From: Treponema sp.
GTDB taxonomy: Bacteria > Spirochaetota > Spirochaetia > Treponematales > Treponemataceae
Length of the DNA stretch: 64,000 nucleotides
Reading direction: 5' to 3'
NCBI GenBank assembly: GCA_017934745.1
Contig: JAGBIY010000005.1
Location: forward strand, 62,001-126,000
Part shown: in pieces, positions 45,555 to 53,113 of the stretch
How positions within the stretch are numbered: position 1 is the stretch's first letter
How the letters are laid out: the number at the start of each line of letters is the position of its first letter
The notes under the pieces: model-generated
What the model was told of the DNA's origin: nothing
The model's database searches: none
What the model saw: only the letters and a program-made list of their open reading frames with translations
Translations under genes and position numbers: made by a program

Positions 45555-45787
45555 GAATTCAAGTCCTCGAACAGTTCCTTTGTGGTTGCGAAGCATTTTA
45601 CAGACGGGTCTCCGCTGATTTGCAGGGCTTCGAGCATCGCGCTGGCAAGTTCAGGGCTTGGCTCTTTTTCTTCCTGATTTTTTTTCTGCTCGTAGCGGTA
45701 GACGACATAATCGATGTAATTGGAAATATCCTCAAGACATGCTTCTGGCACTGATTTTACCTGTGTCAAAACGGCTTCATAACTCAT
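45551..45787 (-). CDS. Antitoxin of the YafQ-like module
   Basis: A 78-residue protein directly upstream of, and overlapping (ATGA), the toxin gene. The N-terminal LTQVKSVPEACLEDISNYIDYVVYRYEQ is a helical DUF2281-like segment; the rest is acidic and probably disordered, as in toxin-wrapping antitoxins. The family is assigned by partner, size and pattern. A GGAGG-type site precedes the ATG. Confidence 0.75.
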   Translation of the reverse strand: MSYEAVLTQVKSVPEACLEDISNYIDYVVYRYEQKKNQEEKEPSPELASAMLEALQISGDPSVKCFATTKELFEDLNS

Positions 45788-45809
45788 TTTTGCACCTCCA
45801 TGTTTTAGA

Positions 45810-46386
45810 CTAGCTCTTTTCCTTTATATGCATAATCCCGCAGCTTCGCAAACAAAACAGTGCGCTGCCGAGGAAATTGCCCGTGCAGCGTGCTGATTGT
45901 TTTTCCTTTGCCAGAGCTTTTGCTTCTTCCATGTTCGAGATTCTGTCCCTTTCCCGGACTTCAGCGTGGTACTGTGCAAGCCACAATCCTCTGTCGGAAC
46001 TGATTGATGACAATACGCTTTGTGCATTCATGATACCATCCTCCTTTTCCGTAAGATTCTTTACAAGCTCGGAGCTGTTCCTGTTGTCGGCGTTCTTGAG
46101 GAACAGTGCCCACTTTTCTGCGGCGGAAAGCCTTTCCAGCTCTTCGCTTCCGTATTTTTCGTCAAGGTGCGTCAGTTCAATGAATACTATGTTCAGAATG
46201 TTCGTGAGCGGTTCGCCGTTCTGTTTTTTCATCGTGTAGTAGTTCACGACCGATTTTTTCCTGCCGCTCCTTTCCTTTTTGGGTTGCATCGTTCGGCTCG
46301 AAGCTGACTTTCGCGATTTTTCGGTCCAGCACTGCTTCCAGAAACGAATGCAGCGCTTTTTTCGATGCTTCCGTATCTGTAATCAT
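45810..46386 (-). pseudogene. Rpn/PD-(D/E)XK transposase-family remnant
   Basis: Two overlapping frames hold consecutive parts of one Rpn-type protein (TIGR01784): LHSFLEAVLDRKIAKVSFEPNDATQKGKE at 46386-46280, then after a frameshift GRKKSVVNYYTMKKQNGEPLTNILNIVFIELTHLDE and a C-terminal AEVRERDRISNMEEAKALAKEK. The extreme N-terminus and the nuclease acidic cluster are not intact, and the last 25 residues look shifted again. Family members are mobile recombination-promoting nucleases. Confidence 0.7.
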
Positions 46387-46430
46387 AAGTCATTCTTCAA
46401 TAGATTTCCCCGTTTGTGTCGCGAAAATAA

Positions 46431-46468
46431 AAAACAGCCGCCATGCAATTGGTGCTGGCGGCTGTTTT
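46431..46468 (-). terminator. Intrinsic terminator of the repeat lipoprotein gene
   Basis: Twelve-bp perfect stem AAAACAGCCGCC/GGCGGCTGTTTT, 14-nt loop, TTTTATTTT on the minus strand. Confidence 0.85.
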
Positions 46469-46485
46469 GTCTTGCTTTTGCGGCT

Positions 46486-47172
46486 TTATTTTGTTATCTC
46501 AGTCAATTCATACGGCTCGTCGTAGATGCTGCTGCCGTCGTAAAGCATGTTGTATGTTTCTTCTTTGCTTTCTGTTGTGCATGTTGCCTTGATGAGTCCG
46601 TTTTCATTCGTGAACGTTCCGCTGACGGAGCTATCGTCGTCGTATGTGATTTTGAAAGACCCGTCTTCGCTGAACGTGTAAGAGAAATCTTGTTTGCTGT
46701 ATTCATCGGCATCTGCGAACCAGAATACCGTGTAGAGCCCTGAGCCGCTTTTTCGTTGCATTTTATCTTCGTCGTATGAAAAATAGTATTTTCCGTTACA
46801 TGACAGTATTGAACAGTCAGGCTCGGATTCCTCTTCGTATTCGATGTTGTTTTGTGTGTCGTCTGCGCTTTCGCCTGTGTAGATTTCCCCGTTTTCGATT
46901 TTTAGATACCAAGTACCGTCTTTTTCGTCGTCAACGCTGAAGATTTTTCCGTTCAGCGTGCTGTTTTCTATCACTGTGGCTGTTTCTGGAACTTCGGCTG
47001 TTTCTGGAACTTCGGGTCTTTCTGGAACTTCGGGTGTTTCAGGGGAATTTGAAGGTTCTGATGTGCTTGTTGTCGTTGAGCCTTCTTCATCGTCGTCAGA
47101 GCATGATACGACTGCTCCTGAAATCAGCGCGAGAGCTGAAAGCATTGCGATTGTTTTGAAAAATTTCTTCAT
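46486..47172 (-). CDS. Lipoprotein with Pro-Glu-Val repeats
   Basis: This 228-residue lipoprotein has a signal peptide ending in the lipobox SGAVVSC near residue 24. A spacer SDDDEEGSTTTSTSEPS leads to short tandem PEVPERPEVPETAEVPETA repeats (about 45-65). The rest (TLNGKIFSVDDEKDGTWYLKIENGEIYTG onward) is acidic and beta-rich. It is probably surface- or periplasm-exposed; no family recognised. Repeat number could vary by slippage, as the repeat is near-identical at the DNA level. Confidence 0.78.
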   Translation of the reverse strand: MKKFFKTIAMLSALALISGAVVSCSDDDEEGSTTTSTSEPSNSPETPEVPERPEVPETAEVPETATVIENSTLNGKIFSVDDEKDGTWYLKIENGEIYTGESADDTQNNIEYEEESEPDCSILSCNGKYYFSYDEDKMQRKSGSGLYTVFWFADADEYSKQDFSYTFSEDGSFKITYDDDSSVSGTFTNENGLIKATCTTESKEETYNMLYDGSSIYDEPYELTEITK

Positions 47173-47302
47173 CTTGAAAAACTCCTAGTTAATATTTGTA
47201 AAAGATGAGTAACTATACAAAAAAAAAGTAATCGCGCAAGTTTTTTTTCAAGTTTCAAAAAAGAAATCCGCAAGGTTCTCTTCAGTTTGTGCACAAAAAA
47301 AA

Positions 47303-47325
47303 TATCATCTACGCGCATGATGATA
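47303..47325. promoter_or_regulatory. Inverted repeat upstream of the ATPase gene
   Basis: Perfect TATCATC-N9-GATGATA in the divergent region between the lipoprotein and ATPase genes, placed just before a -35/-10 pair (TTTGCA, TATTAT) for the ATPase gene. Likely operator; regulator unknown. Confidence 0.4.
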
Positions 47326-47363
47326 CTTTGCAAATTTTTTGAAACTAACTTATTATAGTTTTC

Positions 47364-48650
47364 ATGAATTTGAAAACTATTCAAGCTATCATTCTTCAAA
47401 ATCAGAAACTTTTGTCGGAGGGGGAGTCTGTGGTTCAGAGGACTCTTCGTATTGAGACGATACCGAAAAAAGCGGCGGTTTTGATTGGAATTAGAAGGTG
47501 TGGAAAATCCACTTACATACGAAATCTCGTTTCAAGTGAAGTTGATGACAAATCCCTTGTGTGCCATATCGATTTCGCTGATGACCGACTTGTCAGTTTG
47601 CAAACTGAGGAGCCGGCTCAAATAGCAGACGCATATTATCAACTCTATCCTGACCATCATGATAAAACAGTTTATTTCTTCTTTGATGAGATTCAATTGG
47701 TGAATGATTGGGCTCTTTTTGTGAACCGTCTGCAGAATACTGAAAAATGCCATGTCTTCATAACAGGCTCATCGGCCAAGATGCTTTCTTGGGAGCTTGC
47801 TACGGAATTAGGGGGCAGGACAATGAGTTGGGAACTTTTTCCCTATTCATTCAAGGAGTATCTCTTCGCTCATGGCTTGGACTCAAAAATAAAGATGCTC
47901 TCTTCGATTGACAAAGTGCATAACATATTTTCACAATATCTCAAATGGGGCGGATTCCCAGAACTCTTGTATATTCAATCTGAGAATCAAAAAACTCGTT
48001 ATCTGCAAAACATTGCGATGGATGTCATTTCCAGGGACATCGCTATGCGATACAAAATCCAGGACCTCCCATTGCTGCATACGCTCATGCTTTTGTTGCT
48101 GGGCACCATGTCGAGATCTATCACCGTGAACAAGTTGAAGCAAAAGTTGTCTGGTATGCATTACTCAACTTCCAATGAGTGGATTTCAAAATACATACGC
48201 TATTTTTCAGATGCCTACCTTATTTTCCCTGTGGAGATTCTTTCTCCCAATATCGCTGTCCGCTCTGTAAATCCAAAGAAGATTTACTGTGTTGATCATG
48301 CACTGGCGCTTGCATGTGATTTCAAACTCTTTGACAATATGGGGGCAGTCCTTGAAAATATGGTTTTTGTCCACTTGAGAAGGCAGACGTTCGATATCCA
48401 CTATTACAAAACATCGAATGGCCATGAAATAGATTTTGTAACAGGAACCGAGGGCAATCTTAGTCTGTATCAGGTCTGCGTTGATTTGGAGGACGAGGAC
48501 ACAAAAAATCGGGAACTGAGAGCAATAAAAGAAGCCTGCATAGAATTGCAGTGCCAAAGAGCCACGGTTGTTACCCTTCAGCAAACTGAGACGATACATG
48601 CCGAAAACTGCGAAATAATGATTGTAAAAGCCGTCGATTGGCTTGTTTGA
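47364..48650 (+). CDS. DUF4143-type AAA ATPase (second copy)
   Basis: This 428-residue ATPase has Walker A GIRRCGKSTY near 44, Walker B YFFFDEIQLVNDW near 108, GSSAKMLSWELATELGGR near 133, a helical middle and a C-terminal HEIDFVTG near 355 typical of DUF4143. It is a distant relative of the protein at 10054-11271. No ribosome site precedes the ATG; the TATTAT -10 box ends about 8 bp before it, so a leaderless message is possible. It sits among decayed mobile genes. Confidence 0.85.
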   Translation: MNLKTIQAIILQNQKLLSEGESVVQRTLRIETIPKKAAVLIGIRRCGKSTYIRNLVSSEVDDKSLVCHIDFADDRLVSLQTEEPAQIADAYYQLYPDHHDKTVYFFFDEIQLVNDWALFVNRLQNTEKCHVFITGSSAKMLSWELATELGGRTMSWELFPYSFKEYLFAHGLDSKIKMLSSIDKVHNIFSQYLKWGGFPELLYIQSENQKTRYLQNIAMDVISRDIAMRYKIQDLPLLHTLMLLLLGTMSRSITVNKLKQKLSGMHYSTSNEWISKYIRYFSDAYLIFPVEILSPNIAVRSVNPKKIYCVDHALALACDFKLFDNMGAVLENMVFVHLRRQTFDIHYYKTSNGHEIDFVTGTEGNLSLYQVCVDLEDEDTKNRELRAIKEACIELQCQRATVVTLQQTETIHAENCEIMIVKAVDWLV

Positions 48651-48658
48651 AAAATCGC

Positions 48659-48683
48659 ACAGGCGCCCGCTTTGGGCGTCTGT
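48659..48683. terminator. Hairpin after the ATPase gene
   Basis: ACAG-GCGCCC with GGGCG-TCTGT, short loop, no strong T tract on either strand. May end transcripts from both sides. Confidence 0.35.
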
Positions 48684-48693
48684 CAATTTCCCA

Positions 48694-48912
48694 TCACGCA
48701 ATGCGAATCTTGTCGAATTCCGAATACGGTTCGAGCATCTGGAGCATAAATTCGTACGGCGTCATTGATTTCAAATCTCCTGAAACCACGTCCTCGAATA
48801 TGGCAGCGGAGGCTCCGCTCACGAGTTTTACGCCGTTCTCGTTTTGCGTCACAGGAAGATGCGCGCTCCTTTCGCAGCACCACCAAAGAAACAGCCGCCG
48901 CTGAAAATCCCT
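48694..48912 (-). pseudogene. In-frame 3' remnant downstream of the LPLAT-LRAT gene
   Basis: Directly after the TAG of the LPLAT-LRAT gene, the same frame stays open for about 70 codons and ends with VTQNENGVKLVSGASAAIFEDVVSGDLKSMTPYEFMLQMLEPYSEFDKIRIA-stop. The sequence has protein character and backbone codon use but no start codon or ribosome site. I read it as the surviving end of another gene; a stop-codon read-through extension is less likely. Confidence 0.4.
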
Positions 48913-49950
48913 CTAGCAGAAGATGAATTTCGTGAGCCAGTGCAGTACGAAAATTGCGATGCAGCAGCCCATGAGGACGTATGTCGATATCTTCTTGACC
49001 TGCTTAGACTTCTTCACGCCGTATTTGCACCAGATTGCGAAGTGCTCGCAGTTGTTCCATGCGAGCCTGTACTGGCCCTTCATTTCGCCGAGCTGCGATT
49101 TCGCCCGCCTTATCGTCGCCTTCGGGGAGAAGCACTTGCGCTTGAGCGGCTTCTGTATCTCCAGCGGGTCTCCCCGCAGGAACGCCTCCAGCGAAGTCTG
49201 CTTGACCACTGCCGTCTTCGGGTCGATTTCCTTTGCCGGTTCCGCGGCGAAGTGAATCACCTGGTTGTCCCCGATGTAGATTCCGAAATGCCTGTAGCGT
49301 CCCCTGTTCACGCTGATTATGTCGCCTGGGGTCGGCTCCTCGTTCTCCATCGTCTCCTTCAACGCCCTGTTCTTGAGCACGATGACCTTCTGCTTGAAGT
49401 ATTCGTTCTTCTGCTCCAAGTCCACGGAGGAGGGGATTCCCTTCGTTCGCTCTACCTTCTCCGGCACGTCGATTATCATGCGCGTTCTGTGGAGGACGCT
49501 GAACACGCCGTTTATGCCGATGCAGAGGACTGGAATCTTGTATGTGCGGGCGAGGAAGGCGTAGCCGGATTTGAAGTCGGAGATGCGGCCGTCGGGGTTG
49601 CATCTGCCTTCCGGGAAGATGATGATTGATTTTCCTTCGTCGATGGCCCTTTTCGCGAGCAGGAACCATTCCGTGTCCAGGTTGTAGCGGTCGCACGGAA
49701 TGCATTTTGCGAGCTTCAGAATCCAGTGGACGCTTTTCTTTTCGTACCAGTCTTTCGCCACCACGGCCGTCATTTTTCCGTGCAGGACGGTCTCTATCAG
49801 AATAGGGTCGAACAGGTGCGTGTGGTTCGCGATTATGACGCACGGGCTTTTGAGTTTCTTTCCCTGCAGCTCCTTGTTCGTGAACATTATCTTCGGCTTG
49901 TAGAGAATTTTTATGATTATCTTGAATATGAATATGAAAAACATTCGCAT
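48913..49950 (-). CDS. Fusion of lysophospholipid acyltransferase and LRAT-like domain
   Basis: A 345-residue protein. Residues 1-195 are a PlsC-type LPLAT with the HX4D site NHTHLFD (His43, Asp48) and IIFPEGRCNPDG (near 111-121). Residues about 200-312 are an LRAT/NlpC-P60-like cysteine acyltransferase or thiol hydrolase domain: RYRHFGIYIGD (His221), VIHFAAEP (His233) and NNCEHFAIWCKYG (Cys301). A C-terminal TM segment (about 323-342) follows. By family the first part acylates lysophospholipid and the second moves acyl groups via a Cys thioester; together they suggest membrane lipid remodelling. Confidence 0.85.
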   Translation of the reverse strand: MRMFFIFIFKIIIKILYKPKIMFTNKELQGKKLKSPCVIIANHTHLFDPILIETVLHGKMTAVVAKDWYEKKSVHWILKLAKCIPCDRYNLDTEWFLLAKRAIDEGKSIIIFPEGRCNPDGRISDFKSGYAFLARTYKIPVLCIGINGVFSVLHRTRMIIDVPEKVERTKGIPSSVDLEQKNEYFKQKVIVLKNRALKETMENEEPTPGDIISVNRGRYRHFGIYIGDNQVIHFAAEPAKEIDPKTAVVKQTSLEAFLRGDPLEIQKPLKRKCFSPKATIRRAKSQLGEMKGQYRLAWNNCEHFAIWCKYGVKKSKQVKKISTYVLMGCCIAIFVLHWLTKFIFC

Positions 49951-50084
49951 TGGCAGATTAAACCTCGGTGTCCATTTGTCGAAATCTAAAATTCTGTTAT
50001 TCGGTAACGGTTATTCTACAATATTTATGGTTTTGATTTGAGTACCTGCGATGAAAAAAAATCAAAAAAAAAGTTGAGAACCTA

Positions 50085-50113
50085 TTGACGTTTTTTTTCG
50101 ATGAGTATATTAT
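50085..50113 (+). promoter_or_regulatory. Promoter of the tRNA genes
   Basis: TTGACG, 17-bp spacer, TATTAT; predicted start near 50120, about 10 bp before tRNA-Lys. Confidence 0.75.
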
Positions 50114-50130
50114 CTTAATCATTCCACTAA

Positions 50131-50203
50131 GGGCGACTAGCTCAGCTGGTAGAGCAACAGACTCTTAATCTGTGGGTCCGCAGTTCGATCCTGCGGTCGC
50201 TCA
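50131..50203 (+). tRNA. tRNA-Lys (CTT)
   Basis: A 73-nt cloverleaf with acceptor GGGCGAC/GTCGCTC, D arm AGCTCAGCTGGTAGAGC, anticodon loop CTCTTAA (CTT, reads AAG) and T arm GTTCGATCC. CCA is not encoded. Confidence 0.95.
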
Positions 50204-50204
50204 A

Positions 50205-50242
50205 CAAACCTCTGAATGGAAACGTTCGGAGGTTTTATTTTT
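50205..50242 (+). terminator. Hairpin between the tRNA genes
   Basis: AACCTCTGAA paired with GTTCGGAGGTT (one wobble), then TTATTTTT. It may end part of the tRNA-Lys transcripts. Confidence 0.6.
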
Positions 50243-50314
50243 GCGGAAATAGCGCAGAGGTAGCGCGTCACCTTGCCAAGGTGGATGTCGCGGGTTCGAA
50301 TCCCGTTTTCCGCT
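50243..50314 (+). tRNA. tRNA-Gly (GCC)
   Basis: A 72-nt cloverleaf with acceptor GCGGAAA/TTTCCGC, D arm AGCGCAGAGGTAGCGC, anticodon loop TTGCCAA (GCC) and T arm GGGTTCGAATCCC; discriminator U. CCA is not encoded. Confidence 0.95.
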
Positions 50315-50317
50315 CTT

Positions 50318-50350
50318 ACGACTCGGAGTTTTCTCCGGGTCGTTTTTTTT
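50318..50350 (+). terminator. Terminator after tRNA-Gly
   Basis: Nine-bp stem ACGACTCGG/CCGGGTCGT with a short loop and eight T. Confidence 0.85.
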
Positions 50351-50353
50351 GTG

Positions 50354-50425
50354 GCTTCGGCTACGCTCAGCCACCGTTTTCCTACGCTCAGCCACTATTT
50401 TGCTGCGCTTGGTCGCCGTTTTTTT
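50354..50425 (+). repeat. Short tandem REP-like units
   Basis: Three degenerate units of CTACGCTCAGCCAC(C/T) spaced by TTTT-rich linkers (the third reads CTGCGCTTGGTCGCC). No coding potential I can support; the rest of the gap to 50514 shows nothing. Confidence 0.5.
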
Positions 50426-50514
50426 TCAGTTTGAAGTTTGGTCCATTCGGCCATCGAGGTTTTTCTGCTGGTTCGTTCGGCTTCTTTTTTTCCGATTTAT
50501 CAACGGTGTGAAAA

Positions 50515-51399
50515 ATGTTAGAATCAACGCAAATGTCTGAGAATGAAAAAATCCTGATAGCGAAGATAAACGAACTTTACGGAAGCGTGAGACGCACGCG
50601 CGATTGCTTCCTGTACACCCAGAAGAACGTGCGCCTGACCGACCTGTACCAATCTGGCGGCCGCGCCATACTCGGCTGGGGAAAGGGTGGGGCCGTGACG
50701 GTCTTCAAGAACGTGCTTGAGCGGAAGCTGACAGGAGCGTTCGACACCGATTTTTCGCCGAAGGCCGGCTTTGGAAAGTCAAGGCTCTCCGCCGCTGTCA
50801 CCGAACTTTTGGGGGAGGTTCCGAGCGGGGAATCTTCCGGCAGGGTGGTGCTTGTCTTCAATTCCGCGTTCGGCTGCAGGGATTCCGTATCTTTCCTGAA
50901 GGAAAAATTCAACATCGACGCGAAAAAGTACGTGCCGTGGAACCAGGACGGAATCGACTGGAGGAGAGAAAAGGCCGTCGTCGTCGAGCCGCCGTTCGCG
51001 TGGGACGAGGACTGCTTCGTTCTCGCCTTGGATCCGGATTTCTTCGAGGGGCTGAAAGGCGATTCAGTTTTGTTCGGCTCTCTCAGTTCTCTCGTCTACA
51101 GGATTCCGTCTCCACTCTGCGCGGCGTTCACGCGGTCAATCTACGATTTGATAAAGGAACTGCAGAACAGGGAGGAGAAAAACTGGTTCGTCTACGACAC
51201 GGTGCTGACAAAATACTGGCTCAGGAAGGGGCCGTATCTCTATCCGAAAGTGCCTGGGGAAAGATACATGGAGTTCGTCCTTCACTGCCTTGAGAACGCT
51301 CTTGTGGTCTCCCCCGAATACGACGTGCCGAGCATCGTTCCTTTCGGCGCCGATTTGGGGAATTTCACAAAGTTGAAGAGGAATCCTTTCGAATTTTGA
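50515..51399 (+). CDS. Conserved-looking soluble protein of unknown function
   Basis: A 294-residue protein not recognised. It has the backbone's codon use, so it is a real gene. Visible stretches are RTRDCFLYTQKNVRLTDLYQSGGRAILGWGKGGAVTVFKNVLERKLTG near 26-75, a Gly-rich loop followed by a SPKAGFGKSRL segment near 82-92 that only loosely resembles a P-loop, and FDTVLTKYWLRKGPYLYPKV near 240. The first part hints at a PLP-dependent-transferase-like fold by its RxxGxAxLGWG pattern, without a clear lysine site. Start could be the ATG at 50533; no ribosome site decides. Confidence 0.65.
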   Translation: MLESTQMSENEKILIAKINELYGSVRRTRDCFLYTQKNVRLTDLYQSGGRAILGWGKGGAVTVFKNVLERKLTGAFDTDFSPKAGFGKSRLSAAVTELLGEVPSGESSGRVVLVFNSAFGCRDSVSFLKEKFNIDAKKYVPWNQDGIDWRREKAVVVEPPFAWDEDCFVLALDPDFFEGLKGDSVLFGSLSSLVYRIPSPLCAAFTRSIYDLIKELQNREEKNWFVYDTVLTKYWLRKGPYLYPKVPGERYMEFVLHCLENALVVSPEYDVPSIVPFGADLGNFTKLKRNPFEF

Positions 51400-51426
51400 T
51401 AGTGCTTTTTCGGGCGGGGGTTTGAA

Positions 51427-51726
51427 ATGTCTGATTCTGAAATCATATTGTGCATAGTCAAGCTTGTGTTCGGCGGAATAGCCGCTTTCCTCGCGATAAT
51501 GCTCTGGAGCCGCACCAGGGAGCCTTCCTGGGTGTGCGTCGTGGCCGGAGCCGTGACGGGCTATGCGGGCATCGTCTATGAGTTGCTTGTCAAGCTCGGA
51601 ATCGTCTTCGCCGGGGATTGCCTTTTTCCGGGCACGGAGATTCCTCTTTCAACCTTGTTTTTCACTGTCGTTCCGCTCGCCTTCGTCATCGCCGCTTTCA
51701 TTTTGATGCTCAACAAACTCAAGTGA
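51427..51726 (+). CDS. Small membrane protein
   Basis: This 99-residue protein has three predicted TM segments (about 6-26, 34-55 and 72-94) joined by short loops. No family recognised. GGGGG lies just before the start; it follows the unknown gene by 27 bp and may be co-transcribed with it. Confidence 0.65.
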   Translation: MSDSEIILCIVKLVFGGIAAFLAIMLWSRTREPSWVCVVAGAVTGYAGIVYELLVKLGIVFAGDCLFPGTEIPLSTLFFTVVPLAFVIAAFILMLNKLK

Positions 51727-51774
51727 ACGTTTTTCGTTGCGCAAAAAAAATATACCTGTTCATTGGAGGAAGAC

Positions 51775-52227
51775 ATGTCGATTTCTGAATATTGGGAGAA
51801 ATTTTTGAAGGATTCCAAGCAGAATCCCGACGAGGTCGGTTTTGCCGGCGAGATGGTCTTCGACGGGAACGCCGTTTCCGGGACGGAGAGGCTGTCCCTC
51901 GTTCTTGGCGGAAAAAAGACCGCCATGTTCTCGGCTTTCGATTCGTATGGGATAAACCGCGAGCCGCTTCCCGTCTCCGGGGAGCTTTACATCGTGGAGG
52001 ACGCGGACGGAGAGCCGAAGTGCATCGTTGAAATCACCGACGTGAACCTCGTGCCATTCTCCGATGTCTCGTGGAACCTGGCCGAGAGGGACGGGGAGGA
52101 CGAGAACCTTGAGTCCTGGCGCGAGAAGACGAGGGAAATCATGGAGGACGAGGCCGCCGTCTGCGGTTTTGAATTCACGGATTCGTCGAAGCTCGTCTGC
52201 GAGATTTTCCGGGTGATATACAGATAG
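51775..52227 (+). CDS. ASCH-domain protein
   Basis: This 150-residue protein matches the ASCH (PUA-like) fold: SISEYWEKFLKDSKQ at the start, FGINREPLP-type SYGINREPLPVSGELYIVEDADGEPKCIVEITDVNLVPFSDV near 58-100 and a final EFTDSSKLVCEIFRVIY. Bacterial members bind RNA or act on modified nucleosides. The ATG at 51775 follows GGAGGAAGAC. Its TAG stop is the first base triplet of palindromic repeat copy B. Confidence 0.82.
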   Translation: MSISEYWEKFLKDSKQNPDEVGFAGEMVFDGNAVSGTERLSLVLGGKKTAMFSAFDSYGINREPLPVSGELYIVEDADGEPKCIVEITDVNLVPFSDVSWNLAERDGEDENLESWREKTREIMEDEAAVCGFEFTDSSKLVCEIFRVIYR

Positions 52228-52393
52228 GTCGAATGTCGAGTTTATGCATACCGTAGTTGCAGAAACAAGCTCCCAGCGGGAACCCGCCCATCAAAACGGC
52301 AGTACCGCTTCGCGGTGGCTGAGTGTTTTGATGGGCGGAACCCCGCTTCCGCTCGCTTCTGCCATTGCACTGTGAAAACTCGACTTTCGACCA
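52225..52393. repeat. Palindromic repeat element, copy B
   Basis: About 169 bp, starting in the stop codon of the ASCH gene (TAGGTCGAATGTCGAGTTT) and ending AAACTCGACTTTCGACC. Inside, GCAGAAACAAGC/GCTTCTGC-type arms, CCGCCCATCAAAAC/GTTTTGATGGGCGG and TACCGC-TTCG-CGGTGG form one long stem. Closely similar to copy A; differences in the arms are often compensated. Confidence 0.9.
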
Positions 52394-52471
52394 GATAGTT
52401 TTTGATTTGGCAAAAAGTCCGGGGTCGAAAAAAAACAAAAACAAACGCCTCCGAGACTGGGAGATAAAAAA

Positions 52472-52873
52472 ATGGCAAAACATGCTGCTAGTTCACCGAT
52501 TTTCTGGATTATCCTGAATCTCGCCGTGGGCGTGATGCTCGCTGTGGGTGGAATCTGGGCCTTGCAGGGCGGAGGGGACTTCGCCTGCAAAGCGTTGAAG
52601 GGGCTTTCCAATGGGGACACCGCGAAAATCCTCGGAATAGCGTTCGGAGTCGTGGAGCTGCTTTCGGGCATCTTCATCATCCTCCAGTGCTTCGTCGCCG
52701 ACAAGTTCGGCAGGCTCGGTTACGCTCTCAAAGTGATAATCTGCGTCATCTGGGCGATTGCGATTGTCGTGGCCGACATCTTGAACGGCGACTTCGGCAA
52801 TTTCCTTTCGTGGATCTACACTTTCGCGAGCCACTTGATTGTACTCGCTGCCCTTCTCGTCACGAGAAGCTAG
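52472..52873 (+). CDS. Four-TM membrane protein
   Basis: This 133-residue hydrophobic protein has four predicted TM segments (about 9-29, 50-72, 82-103 and 108-130). GGGAG lies 8 bp upstream. No family recognised; layout resembles small DoxX- or DUF-type membrane proteins. It is followed by a terminator and a tRNA gene on the other strand. Confidence 0.68.
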   Translation: MAKHAASSPIFWIILNLAVGVMLAVGGIWALQGGGDFACKALKGLSNGDTAKILGIAFGVVELLSGIFIILQCFVADKFGRLGYALKVIICVIWAIAIVVADILNGDFGNFLSWIYTFASHLIVLAALLVTRS

Positions 52874-52919
52874 CCTTCCGCCGCCGCCGTGGAGCTTTTT
52901 CCTCCGTGGCGGCGGGCAT

Positions 52920-52960
52920 AAAAAAAAACCGAATCGGTGTGGAACTGATTCGGTTTTTTT
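52920..52960. terminator. Bidirectional terminator
   Basis: AAAAAAACCGAATC with GATTCGGTTTTTTT, 11-nt loop; serves the membrane-protein gene and the opposing tRNA-Arg. Confidence 0.85.
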
Positions 52961-52963
52961 GTG

Positions 52964-53037
52964 TGACCCTAACACGAGTCGAACGTGCGACCTGCTGCTT
53001 AGGAGGCAGCCGCTCTATCCAGCTGAGCTACAGGATC
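52964..53037 (-). tRNA. tRNA-Arg (CCT)
   Basis: A 74-nt cloverleaf with acceptor GATCCTG/TAGGGTC, D arm AGCTCAGCTGGATAGAGC, anticodon loop CTCCTAA (CCT, reads AGG) and T arm ACGTTCGACTCGT. CCA is not encoded. Confidence 0.95.
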
Positions 53038-53113
53038 AAAAGTGACTGTAGTATAGCCGAATGTTTCGATTTGCTCAAGGTCTTTTTCGCGGCAAACTTT
53101 GTTTTTCCCGCCG

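Noticed and set aside
52493..52975. Minus-strand reading frame opposite the four-TM gene
   Set aside because: Composition is that of a reverse shadow; the plus-strand frame has TM segments and a ribosome site.
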